25,306 nucleotides of DNA from Conidiobolus incongruus B7586 (GCA_000697335.1 JNEM01012983.1:1-25306); one strand, 5' to 3'; positions 13,154 through 23,875 are shown, counted from the stretch's first letter. Numbers and translations: made by a program. The notes: a model not told the origin generated them from the letters alone.

Positions 13154-13888
13154 ATGCAATTCTCTGCCTTATTCCTTCTCGCTATCTCCGCTTTATCCGC
13201 CGCTCCCGCTACTGAAGTTCAAGGTGAAAATGACCGCATTGTTGGTGGACGCCCCTCTGGTGGTTACTCTTTCATGGTTTCCCTTCAAAGAGGTGGCCGT
13301 CACTTCTGTGGTGGTACCTTGGTTGCTCCCTCCACTGTTGTCACTGCTGCTCACTGTGTCCAAGGTGTTTCTCCTTCCCAAGTCAACCTCCGTTTGGGTA
13401 TCACTCGTTTAAGTCAATCTGGTGGTGAAAACATTCGTGCTGCTCAGATCATTTCTCACCCTAGTTACAACCCTCAGCGTTTAGTTAACGATATTGCTGT
13501 TATTAAGTTGGCCACTCCCTCCCGTGCTGCTCCTGCTAACTTGGATACCTCTAACATTGGTGCTCGAGTTGGTACCGCCGCTATCAATGCTGGTTGGGGT
13601 CTCCTTTCCCACCAAGGTCAATCTCCTGATCAACTTATGGAAGTTGACTTGAGAGTTGCTGACAACTCCCGCTGCCAACGCTCTTTGGGCGGTTTCGATG
13701 GCCGTGCCAGTATCTGTATGATGGGTGCTACTGCTACCCAAACTCCCTGTAACGGAGACTCTGGTGGTCCTCTTGTCGTTGGTAACACTCTCATTGGTGC
13801 TGTTTCTTACGGTTACGCCTGCCGTGGTGACTCTGCTTTCACTCGTATCAACACCTACATCAACTGGATCAACCAATACAAGAACTAA
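13154..13888 (+). CDS. Secreted chymotrypsin-like serine protease (S1A family)
   Basis: This is an intact, intronless 244-residue extracellular endopeptidase. Residues 1-16 (MQFSALFLLAISALSA) are a signal peptide. A short propeptide ends at Arg28, and the mature enzyme would start IVGG at 29, the classic activation site. The catalytic triad is His67 in TAAHC, Asp113 in NDIAVIKL and Ser203 in GDSGGP. Six cysteines (52/68, 174/188, 199/223) match the three core disulphides. The residue six before the catalytic serine, position 189 in chymotrypsin numbering, is Thr197 rather than the Asp of trypsin. The 216 position is Gly220, and the 226 position appears to be Ser227. Cleavage after Lys/Arg is therefore not expected; a chymotrypsin-like preference is likelier but unproven. 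The ATG at 13154 is used because it starts the signal peptide. Codons are strongly biased to C- and T-ending forms such as GGT, GCT, CTC and AAC, unlike the AT-rich surroundings, which suggests high expression. Confidence 0.95.
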   Translation: MQFSALFLLAISALSAAPATEVQGENDRIVGGRPSGGYSFMVSLQRGGRHFCGGTLVAPSTVVTAAHCVQGVSPSQVNLRLGITRLSQSGGENIRAAQIISHPSYNPQRLVNDIAVIKLATPSRAAPANLDTSNIGARVGTAAINAGWGLLSHQGQSPDQLMEVDLRVADNSRCQRSLGGFDGRASICMMGATATQTPCNGDSGGPLVVGNTLIGAVSYGYACRGDSAFTRINTYINWINQYKN

Positions 13889-15101
13889 ATGCTTCTTTTC
13901 TTATTTATTTAAATTAAACCTTCTTTTCACAATAATCTAATATTTGTAGCTTTAAATTCTATATTATAGAACACCGTATTTCAATCATCTCATCATTCAT
14001 TTTAATCTAAATTTTATAATTACCAATAATTTATATATATTGATCATCACAGATTTTTTATGAATTCTATTAAAATTTAGTCTTCAATTACTTGTATTAC
14101 CAAATTAATTTGAATTGAAAAAAATTCTATTTATCAAATATCATAATGTAAATTTTTAATTATTATTAATATTTTTATATTATTTCTTTTGAATATTTTT
14201 ATTTTCTCAAATTTATTAAATTAAAATTAAAAATTATTGAAATAATTATTAAGAATATTAAAAGACATTGGAAATTAATCTCTTATAATTACTAAATTTT
14301 ATCTAATGAGAAAATTAAATATAATCAATATTTTAAATATATTCAAAAACAATATATAACATATAGAATAAATTTTGATAATACTATTCTATATATTATT
14401 TTTGGATTATATATGTTATATATGTTTATATTTATTAAATCAAATAGATTATATTAATTTATTTTTATTTGTAATTTTTTTAAAATTAATATATAATTCC
14501 AATATATGTGTGTAAATCATTAAAATATATTCACTTATATATACCATATCAGTTAACTTCTTCAAACTAAAACTATATCTTTTATTTTAGATATTTTGGC
14601 GTATAAATATATTCGTGAGAAATATTTCAACTTGAGATGAATTATAAAATTAATTTTCTTAGTAAACAGTATATATATCAATATTTAATTAACTTACCTT
14701 TAATGATATATATTATTGAATATTATATTTCTAATAAATTATATAAGTTTATATTTTTTGGTATTATCTTTACAAATTATATTATCAAAATAATAATTAT
14801 ATATCATAATTAAATATCAAATAATAAAAAATATAATATTTAACTCTTTATATAATAAAAAATGAATAAGTATTAAATAATATAGCTTACAAAATATTTT
14901 ATATTAATATTAAAAAAATTATTAAGATTTTTGAATTTATATAATGATAAAACTCTTATATGATATTACATATAATTGAACATATTATATACAATATTGA
15001 TATTAAAATTTAATATCAATGGTGATTGTTTATATAATATTTGAGATTATTATGTTATAATCTAATATAATCCTGGTATATATATACACTTGGATTATAT
15101 A
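13889..15101. other. AT-rich intergenic region
   Basis: No gene is seen between the protease and the solo LTR. An imperfect inverted repeat, AATATATAACATATAGAATA against TATTCTATATATTATT, lies at about 14349-14401, and a stronger palindrome near 15000 is listed separately. The rest is low-complexity A/T sequence. Confidence 0.55.
14996..15020. repeat. Palindrome with 12-bp perfect arms inside a larger foldback
   Basis: ATTGATATTAAA is followed by one base and then its exact reverse complement TTTAATATCAAT. Beyond the perfect arms the pairing continues imperfectly (TATTATATA-CAAT on the left against its complement on the right), so a decayed foldback of roughly 14955-15060 is possible. It could be the remains of a small non-autonomous DNA transposon or simply AT-rich chance; no target duplication was identified. 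Confidence 0.5.
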
Positions 15102-15106
15102 CTTAT

Positions 15107-15354
15107 TGTAAGTGTAAAATGATGCACTATTATTAATCTTGCATGCATCTCAGAGTAATAGAGAGAATTCCGTTTTGTTATTGTTTAGTATAAATACGTT
15201 ACTCGATACTTAATAAAACAAGGCCTAACTATTAATATATACTCCTTATTATTATTAGTTAATACCTCAGTGCTGAAGGATCCAGTTATCATATATTTCC
15301 TGAAGTAGTGAGAGACCCGCTTCCTCTGCCCTCAACTGTTGTTATTCACTTACA
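15107..15354. mobile_element. Solo LTR of an LTR retrotransposon
   Basis: A 248-bp unit begins TGTAAGTG and ends CACTTACA, an 8-bp perfect terminal inverted repeat with the TG...CA ends typical of LTRs. It is flanked by a perfect 5-bp direct repeat CTTAT at 15102-15106 and 15355-15359, as expected of integrase-made target duplications. Inside, read on the plus strand, TATAAATA at 15189-15196 and AATAAA at 15212-15217 could be the LTR promoter and poly(A) signal. No internal region, primer-binding site or polymerase remains, so this is the usual product of recombination between the two LTRs of a full element. Copia and gypsy families cannot be told apart from an LTR alone. The intact ends and target duplication suggest a fairly young insertion. 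Confidence 0.85.
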
Positions 15355-15359
15355 CTTAT

Positions 15360-17143
15360 TGTGAAATAATGAATAAAATCTATTTATAAATTTTTTCTAT
15401 AATTATATCAAAATTATTATAAAATAATGATTAATATTAATCAGTTGGCCTTTTTAATTCTATTTTATTTATTATTTTTTATATCATTCCAGATTATTGG
15501 AATTACTCAAAATATCATAAAAATACTCTTGTATATACCAAAGTTGAATTTTGAAATTATTATAATATATTGGGAATTATTCCGTTAATAAGAAAAAGGT
15601 ATCTTTATTAAATATGATTTGAATATTATAATGTAAATCTAATTGAGTTATTTTGAAATTATATATATTACACTTAAAAGATTTATATATTTGTGATATA
15701 TATTATGTATTTAAATTTAAATTTGAATTGTGAAATTTTTGATATTGAATTTTGATTTCAGTGTTTATATCATTTATCAATTTAGATTTTGAAATTTTGA
15801 TTTCATTATCAACAGAGTATTCAAAGATTTTATCAATCTAATCTGATATATACTCTTCTATTGCTTTCAATATATATAATTTTTTTTGCTTTTGAGAATT
15901 TAATAGGGAAAAATATCAATAAAAAGTTATAATTATCTCAAAGGAATTATTGATAAAAATTATATATTAGAGATTTAAATTTAGATTATATTAAAATAAA
16001 ATGAAATAAACTATTGTAATTTTAATCTAGAGCTATAAGCATTATATGAAGTGGAATTATATTGTTACAAAGCTTTACTAAAATAGGTGTCTTTAAAATA
16101 TTTACATGATTTATATCAATTACTATATTATATAAAATTTTATAGCTTTAATTAAAAATTCTAATAATTCTTCTATTCTGGTAAATTTAATTAAAATTAA
16201 TATTATTTTAATATTAAAAAATTTTTGAATTAATGGATATTTATATTTTTGAAATTTTCAGAGAACATTTAGTAAGGTCACAAATTCAGCTAAAATACAG
16301 TTAAAAATAATGAAAAATTTCGAATTAATAGATTACTTTATATTATTTATTCGTTCAAATATTATTTCCAAATAGATAATTTGAAAAAAGCAAGGTTCAT
16401 TTGATGCTATAAGGAAACGACTATAAAGTATTCACTAAATATTGGTTTGATATATATAATATATATGTATTGAAATTATTTAAAAACAATAAACATTATT
16501 TATGTTTATTAAAATACTAAAAATATATTGAATACTCAACTATAAGGTTCTTTTAAAGAAAATTTTATAACTTGAATATTTAATTTTATTATAATAATCA
16601 ATTTCTTATAAATAAATATGTATACAAATTTACTATATAAATAAATTAAAATTCATAGAAATTTTTGGATAAATTAGAAATAATAAATTTAAAATTAATT
16701 GATAAATAACAATAAAGTTTGAATTCAGGTAGTTCACTTGGGTAATTATTCAAAATTATTCAAAGTTTTTCTTTACTAAAGGTTAAATAAATTTTTACTC
16801 ATAAATTACAATTTAATATTATTTTTATGTAAATTAGCATATTGACAAAAAGAATATAATATACATTTTATTTACATTTAATTATTTAATGATTACAAAA
16901 ACAAATAATCAAATAAGTATTTTGGGTTATAAAAAACAAACGAATTCCTAATTCATATTTTTTATTCATATATCTCTTTTTTTCAATACCAGCTATTTAA
17001 TGAGAAAAACTATTATTAATAATTTCTTAATGATTTTGAATATTATTTTAAAATCCCATAAAATTATAATTTCAAATTAATAAATTAAAATTGAATTAAT
17101 AAAAGGTCCAATACTGAAATTAAAATCAATAAATTGGTTAATA
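15360..17143. other. AT-rich intergenic region
   Basis: Nothing recognisable is seen between the solo LTR and RBX1. It is low-complexity A/T sequence with only short frames. The final part must include the RBX1 promoter, and a (TAA)n run at 17144-17158 directly precedes the RBX1 start codon. Confidence 0.6.
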
Positions 17144-17158
17144 TAATAATAATAATAA
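17144..17158 (+). repeat. (TAA)n microsatellite before the RBX1 start
   Basis: A five-copy TAA run lies 3 bp before the RBX1 ATG and so falls in the 5' leader. A matching six-copy TTA run follows the stop codon at 17766-17783. Both are short and could be simple slippage products. Confidence 0.6.
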
Positions 17159-17161
17159 ATA

Positions 17162-17761
<600 letters not shown>

Positions 17762-17791
17762 TACTTTATTATTATTATTATTATGTATTAT

Positions 17792-17797
17792 AATAAA
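17792..17797 (+). terminator. Putative poly(A) signal of RBX1
   Basis: AATAAA lies 31 bp after the RBX1 stop codon, a suitable place for a cleavage and polyadenylation signal with a short 3' UTR. The word is common in AT-rich DNA, so the support is positional. Confidence 0.45.
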
Positions 17798-18845
17798 GTT
17801 CTATATTGATACGGGTATCTTTTGTCGCATTTTATAATATCACTCTTTAAGTGAATTATCAATGGTTTTTTCAAATGTTACCAAAATATTTGATAAGCAT
17901 TGATATTATCAATTACAAATCATTTCCAAGAATTTATTTAAACAAAATCAATGTCACCTATATTATAAAAATGTAATTCATATATAATATACCCATATCT
18001 TTATTATAATTTTTATTTTCAGAATTTTCCATATTATTACACTTTTTTCAAATATTAAAAATATTTTGATAATAATAAAAAAATTTCAAACATGATCTTG
18101 CCCATTAAATTGAAGCTAAATATACTTTTCAATTTTGTTCATCTTAAGAGAATAATTATTACTCATAGTTAATAAATTAACTTTATTCAAATTTTATCTC
18201 AAAGAAATATATAATGCTACATATTAATTTTAATTAGTATATATTTTCAAAAATCAAGTTATGTCAAATATAATTATAATTAGTAATTCAAATTTAGTAA
18301 ATAATATTCAATATTAGCAAATATTGTTATAATAAACTTTTTTTGAATGCTAAATATTGATGACATAACATTTAAGTCAATTTCAATATTTATTACTAGT
18401 TAATAGTCGCGCCTGAATATATTAATACCATAGATTCTAAAAAATTTCTTCTCAATTTTAAAAAGAAAATTAATCAATAGCTAAAATGTCTACATACAAA
18501 ATGATTGTTAGCTAAGTATATATATTGCATGGCAAAATGAGTATTTATCTCAGTTCTGTATTATATATCATTAACAATTAACGAATGAGTAATTAAATAT
18601 TTATAAAATTGAAATCCAAGTTATCAATCATAGTTATTAGTCAATATAAATATTCACTCCTAAAACCGTTAAAATAGGAAATAACTTTCTAGAATGAATA
18701 GTATTAATTTTTCATATTTCAATTATTATTTGGTAATTTTAATTCTGATATCTTGTCTTAAATAATAATATAATGAAATTTAATAATTTCTATTATTATT
18801 TTAATATTGGAGTAAGATAATTAATAATAAAATAATGATGTAAAT
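17798..18845. other. AT-rich intergenic region
   Basis: No gene, RNA gene or element ends are seen between RBX1 and the upstream region of the first questin oxidase-like gene. Composition is slightly more mixed at 18340-18560, but without a readable frame. Confidence 0.55.
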
Positions 18846-18861
18846 TGATGACGTGACATCA
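18846..18861. promoter_or_regulatory. CRE-like imperfect palindrome, possible bZIP site
   Basis: TGATGACGTGACATCA has TGATG/CATCA arms around a TGACGT core of the kind bound by CRE/ATF-type bZIP factors. It lies about 400 bp upstream of the first questin oxidase-like gene. Its reverse strand contains TGATGTCAC, which also occurs at 22330-22338, 74 bp before the start codon of the second copy. No binding data are implied. Confidence 0.35.
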
Positions 18862-19185
18862 TTTTTTTAATGATTTCATTTTGATTCGATGGAATTTTCA
18901 ACTTTATTACCATTTTATAAATTCAAAAAGATTGATATTAAAATGATTAATCCAACTAAATCTTTTGAAATCAGCTTATTATTATTATCAAAATCTAATT
19001 AGATTTTGATTAATAGACAAATTTTTAGTGATTAGTAATATTAAGTGAAGTTGAAATCCAAGTTTATCCTATTTTTCAAAACAGGAATTTATATTTATTT
19101 GATTTGATAGGTAAAAAATATCATATGATGTCCGAATTTAGAAGTTGATTTTTTTGTTCAAATTGAATTGAGTTGAAAATGAGAG

Positions 19186-19193
19186 TATAAATA
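19186..19193 (+). promoter_or_regulatory. Putative TATA box of questin oxidase-like gene 1
   Basis: TATAAATA lies 69 bp upstream of the ATG at 19255, inside a less AT-biased stretch. The second copy has the same octamer 49 bp before its own ATG, which supports a real core promoter element. Confidence 0.55.
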
Positions 19194-19254
19194 AGGCTTG
19201 AGGTTTTGATCAATTGATTATCAATCAAATCAATCTGTTATTCATTACATCAAT

Positions 19255-20529
19255 ATGAGCCTTTCAATTAGCCAGCCTCAAACCTATAACAAGTTAAAGG
19301 AATTGTTACAAGTGAACCACGACACTTTTAAGATCACTTATAATCCTCTTTACTTTTCAAATCATTTGGTTCATGCTTTGTGTTCCTTATATTATAGCGG
19401 AGGTAATCAAATATTATAGCATCATTAATTTAAAATTATATTAATGAGACTGTCCTTTAGCATCTCCTAAACAGTTAGAGGATTTTTTCAATTTTTATAC
19501 CAATAAATTGGAGAGATTGCCTGAGCCTAAATTTGAAATTAATCATGATAATTGGTTGGAATATTTGGGCCAAAGAGAGTAAGCGAATAACAATTGATTT
19601 AAATATTATAAATTAACAATGTTAATTTTAGTAATTATTCCGAGTATTTGCAATTCTTCCAGAAAGAAATCAATGACTTAGGAATGATCCCAGCTTTAAA
19701 GAAATATTTGCCTAGATTAATTGCTGGATTTGCAGGAGCAGCTCTTCATCCTCTCATTCACTTGGGATATGCTGTTGAATTCGAACTCCCTCACGTTGCT
19801 GCAGAAGGATTAGCTTATGCATGCACTTTCTACCTTCCAATTGGTGAACTAATTGATAATTTGCCTTCTTCAAACGAATCCAAATCAATTTCTGAGTTGT
19901 TACCTGTAGTATCATCACTTGACGTATCCTTTTTGAGAGGTGAGAGGCTATCTATCAAAATTAAACTTATTGGTGAAAAATACGGCCATTTGTTACCTGA
20001 ATTAATCTCAAAATGGAAATTGACCGAAGATCCAGATAATATTCAAGAAAAAGCGAACGAATTAACTAGAGAGAGCATTAGATTATATGCTGATTCAACT
20101 CATCACAATCAATTTGATTTCTTTTTACTTCATCAAGTCACTGGAAATCACGGGGTAAGAGTGCTCTTACCTATTTTGCCACCCGATCAGCAAATTCGAC
20201 TTCTCAGAATCAACTTGGTCACCTACTTTGTCCTGTTTTTAGCTATGGGAACTCCTTCGCTCGAGCGAAATAGAATCTTGAGCTACAAGTCCAACACTCT
20301 CAATGAAGTAAACAACTGGAAGGAACTCTTGCATAAGACTACCTATCATAAGGACGAACATTTAATTAAAGTGATTCGAAACATCTATCAATTTGATAGT
20401 GAATATGGCACAGATGAAGAACATTTATATTTCTTCAAAGCAGCCATCAAGACCTGGGACTCGATGCAGCAAGACGGAGATTGGTTCTTTAACGGAATTG
20501 GTTTCTTCCAAAGAAATTCCAATTTATAA
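19255..20529 (+). CDS. Questin oxidase-like protein, copy 1
   Basis: The best family match from recall is questin oxidase-like/DUF4243 (AflY and GedK relatives), oxygenases that cleave or modify polyketide rings in ascomycetes; the substrate here is unknown. Exons 19255-19402, 19461-19578 and 19632-20529, with introns of 58 and 53 bp, give 387 residues. There is no signal peptide, and a soluble, helix-rich protein is likely. Four paired-histidine motifs stand out: SNHLVH (His37/40), LHPLIH (His128/132), LLHQVTGNH (His256/262) and YHKDEH (His328/332), all kept in copy 2, which suggests a metal site. The start at 19255 is chosen because exon 1 aligns with copy 2 and follows a TATA box. The gene is followed by copy 2 in the same direction after 1.9 kb. 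Codons are more C- and G-ending than in copy 2 (AAC, CTC, TTC), hinting at stronger expression. The fold assignment is fairly sure; the reaction is inference. Confidence 0.85.
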
Positions 20530-22329
20530 TTTCAATCTATAATTTATTAAGATATTAATCAATTTATTGAGAGCTTTATTTGAATTTATATTAAACAACA
20601 TTAAAGAAATGGAAATATCATTTGAACAATATTTCAATAAAAAATATATTGCATATTGCATATGAAAATTTTAAAAAATATGGTATTTTTATAATAATCA
20701 AATTTCTCTTTCTCATACTAATGAAATGAAAATATATATTCAATTTTTTTTACTATTTATCAATTCATTTAATGATTTATAAACTAGGATTTTTCGTTGA
20801 AATATAAAGATATTTCAACCAATTTTATACTTTGATGATTATATATAATTCAATGATATTTATACCATAAAAATTGAATAATTAGGGCTTAAAGTAGTGT
20901 AGATTAGATGGATTAGGCTAAGAATTTCGATTTAATAAGTATATTAATGATGAAAAAAATTGATTTAATATTGGTAAAAAATTATTATATGTATTGCACT
21001 GATATAATATATATAGATCATCCATCAATATAAATTAAAATAATAAATAAAATAATTTAAGCATAATTGAATATTACTATCTATATATTTCAATATATTA
21101 TATCATCATTTATTAATTTTTACAATTAAATTGTATATAAAAATTTCACAAATGTAAATATCATTCACATTTAAATTCAAGTATAAAATTTAAAATTTTA
21201 TAATATAATTATATTTCATAAGATGTAAATAATAATATTCTTTTCAAATTAAACTATGGTTTTTTTTAAAAAAAAACATTGTAAACAAAAATGAAATTTT
21301 TATAGTTGATAGAAATTTTAAAACATCTTATCAAATAAAATTATCAAAAATGAAATTTTTACCTAAATTTGGTATAATTACCTGAAAGAATCTGAACAAG
21401 GCTAAAGTCAAATATTTTTTACAATATTTGCTTTAGTTATTTTAAAATAAATGTGATTTAATAAATTATAAATTGATTATCGTAAAACCATAATTAATTG
21501 TTACAGGTGCATTAAAAAATCTGAATAATTTGAGCAAGTATGTTATTGTGAACGATGAGTATTTGATTGAATATAAATTCGATATATATATATTGCTAAT
21601 CAAGATATAATTTTTTATATTTGGTGTAAATACTGGAGTTGATTGTTGAATATATCAAGCTTTATATTAGATTATATTATTTTTAATATCATGAGATATT
21701 TTACAAATACACTCAACAATTTATTTTTTTTTCATTTATATCATGAAAATTTTAAAGTTTGAATTTATTTAACAAATGATCTTGACATAAAAATTAGAAA
21801 AAAATAAATTTTATTGTTTATCATGATTCATAGTGACACTGTATATTGAATATAAAATAGACATTTATTTATTGAAGCAAGTGAGTTCAATTCAAAATAG
21901 TATAAGACTTTTAATGTTAAAATCAATTACTTCAATAACTCATCATAAGTTGTAATATTAAGTATTTTCTGATAAATATTGGGTAATAACTTTATAAATT
22001 GCCATTGAATACATCTTAATAAACATCATACGATTAAATATTGATCGTGTAAATTCATCCTTACTACAAGGAGGCTTCAAAAATGAATATTGGCACCACT
22101 TTGAAATATTGATGAACAAAAAGAGTTAAAATAATACATTGAAATAGATTAAAATTATCAAGTTGATTTTCATCCATTTTTTGATATTTCAGATACTTTT
22201 TCTTTGAAATTTTAATATTAATATATTGAATAATATTATCCCCATTATATATCGAATCCCTTAATAAAATTGATTCAATTTATCCAATAAAAAGGGTAAA
22301 TTTAGGATAGATAAATCATTATTTAATAG
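20530..22329. other. AT-rich spacer between the two questin oxidase-like genes
   Basis: No gene is recognised. A near-exact direct repeat of AAAAATGAAATTTTTA occurs at about 21288 and again at about 21347. Around 22055-22110 a plus-strand snippet reads SSLLQGGFKNEYWHHFEI and looks coding-like, but it is isolated between stops. Confidence 0.5.
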
Positions 22330-22362
22330 TGATGTCACAAAATGATTAGTTTCGAAGATTTT

Positions 22363-22370
22363 TATAAATA
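22363..22370 (+). promoter_or_regulatory. Putative TATA box of questin oxidase-like gene 2
   Basis: TATAAATA lies 49 bp upstream of the ATG at 22412 and is the same octamer used at the equivalent place before copy 1. A TGATGTCAC word stands 33 bp further upstream (22330-22338). Confidence 0.55.
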
Positions 22371-22411
22371 GCAGTCATCAAACTAATTTTTTAAATGTGT
22401 AAAATATAGTA

Positions 22412-23690
22412 ATGGAAAAAAATAATATGATTTCTTTAAGTCAGCCTAATACATTAAACAAACTGAAAAAATTACTTCAAGAAAATCATGATAATTTTAA
22501 AATAACTTATTCTACTCATTTTTCAAATCATTTAGTTCATGGATTGTGTTCTCTGTATTACTGCGGTGGTAAATATTTTTTATAAAATAATATCTTATAT
22601 TATATTGAATATTACTTTCACTAGCTTCTGCTGATCAGTTGCAAGATTTTTATGATTATTATATTACCAAGTTGGAACCTTTACCAAAGCCCGAATTTGA
22701 GATTACCAGAGATACTTGGAAAAACTATTTTAGGAAAACAAGGTACACGAATATCTGTCAATATGCTTATTTTAGTCTAATTAATATAGAAAATATCCAG
22801 AATATATGCACTTTTTCCAGAGTGAAATTGACAAATATGGCATGATTCCAACGCTCCAGACTTTTCTACCAACGTTAATACCTGGGTTGGCAGCTTGTGC
22901 TCTGCATGCTCTAATTCATATTGGTTACGCCATCGAATTTGATTTACCTCAGGTTATGGCAGAAGGTTTAGCCAAAGCATGCGTCTATTATCTACCTACT
23001 GGCGAAATTATTAATCAATTTCCTAGTAGTACTAAACATAAATCTATATCAGAAATAATCAACGAAGTTTCAATTTTAAATGTATCTAATTGGAAAGATG
23101 AGATTGAGGTTGTATATAGACTTAAGGAAATTGGTCAATTATATAGCAACGAACTATCTAAATTACTATCCCAATGGAAAATAAGTAAAGAGCAACAATG
23201 TATTCAGCAACGCTTGGATGAATTAACCAGTGAAAGTATTCGATGTTATGCAGATTCCACATACAACAACCAATTTGACTTTTTTTTACTACATCAGGTC
23301 ACTGCCAACCACTCGGTCAGAATGATATGCCCTTTATTGGAACCAGGCGATCAAATCAGACTCCTTCAACTCAATTTAGCCACTCTAGTTATACTATATT
23401 TGGCCCAGGGGAAACCTCTTCTAAATCGCAACAAAATATTAAATTATCAATCACCATCGCTAGGAAAGTTCAAAAATTGGAGCGATTTATTACACCAACT
23501 AACCACATTTCATAAAGATGAGCACTTAATTAAAGTAATAAGAAATATCTATCAATTTGATCTACATACTAACTTTAAAGATACTGATTATTATCTCAAA
23601 GTGGCTATCATGACTTGGGATAGTTTACAAAATAACGGCGATTGGAGTCCGATAGGGATAGGATTTTATCAAAATAAATCTAATTTATAA
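22412..23690 (+). CDS. Questin oxidase-like protein, copy 2
   Basis: This is the tandem paralogue of the gene at 19255-20529 and belongs to the same questin oxidase-like/DUF4243 family; its substrate is unknown. Exons 22412-22568, 22625-22742 and 22790-23690, with introns of 56 and 47 bp, give 391 residues. Exon 2 is exactly 118 nt in both copies and the introns share phases 1 and 2, so the duplication followed intron gain. Over an 83-residue stretch starting GMIP the two proteins agree at 51 positions by my count. The paired histidines are conserved: SNHLVH (His40/43), LHALIH (His131/135), LLHQVTANH (His260/266) and FHKDEH (His333/337). The N-terminus is four residues longer, and a second in-frame ATG at codon 6 lies close to the copy 1 start, so either could be used. 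Codons are more A/T-ending than in copy 1. All frames are open and splice sites are standard, so it looks functional. Confidence 0.85.
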
Positions 23691-23704
23691 TTTGTATTTT
23701 AATC

Positions 23705-23710
23705 AATAAA
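23705..23710 (+). terminator. Putative poly(A) signal of questin oxidase-like gene 2
   Basis: AATAAA begins 15 bp after the stop codon. Another AATAAA follows in the next 80 bp. Either could direct polyadenylation; the evidence is position and sequence only. Confidence 0.4.
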
Positions 23711-23875
23711 AATTTGTTCATAATGATGTTAAAATATTATTTATATCAATATTGTGCTTTATAATAAGCTTTGTAAATAAAGATTGTTTTTAGAAAAGTA
23801 CTTGTAATAGAATTTAGTAAATTATTTATTAATCCTGCTCTTTAACATATCAGAACTATATGTCTTAAAGTTTAC

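Noticed and set aside
13193-13940. Long open frames antisense to and overlapping the protease gene (13193-13381 and 13481-13876 minus; 13224-13412 and 13725-13940 plus)
   Set aside because: They arise because the protease's biased codons keep stops out of the other frames. They are Ser/Thr/Val/Leu-rich with no domain, and the sense gene fully explains the sequence.
14340-14430. Inverted repeat AATATATAACATATAGAATA / TATTCTATATATTATT as a MITE
   Set aside because: The arms are imperfect, almost purely A/T and lack target duplications, so chance pairing is as likely.
22639-22845. Plus-strand open frame reading through the second intron of questin oxidase-like copy 2
   Set aside because: It is exon 2 plus the unspliced intron. 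Splicing at 22743 and 22789 restores the frame and matches copy 1 exactly.
23327-23515. 62-codon open frame in another frame within questin oxidase-like copy 2
   Set aside because: It overlaps the third exon entirely and shows no family features, so it is a shadow of the real gene.
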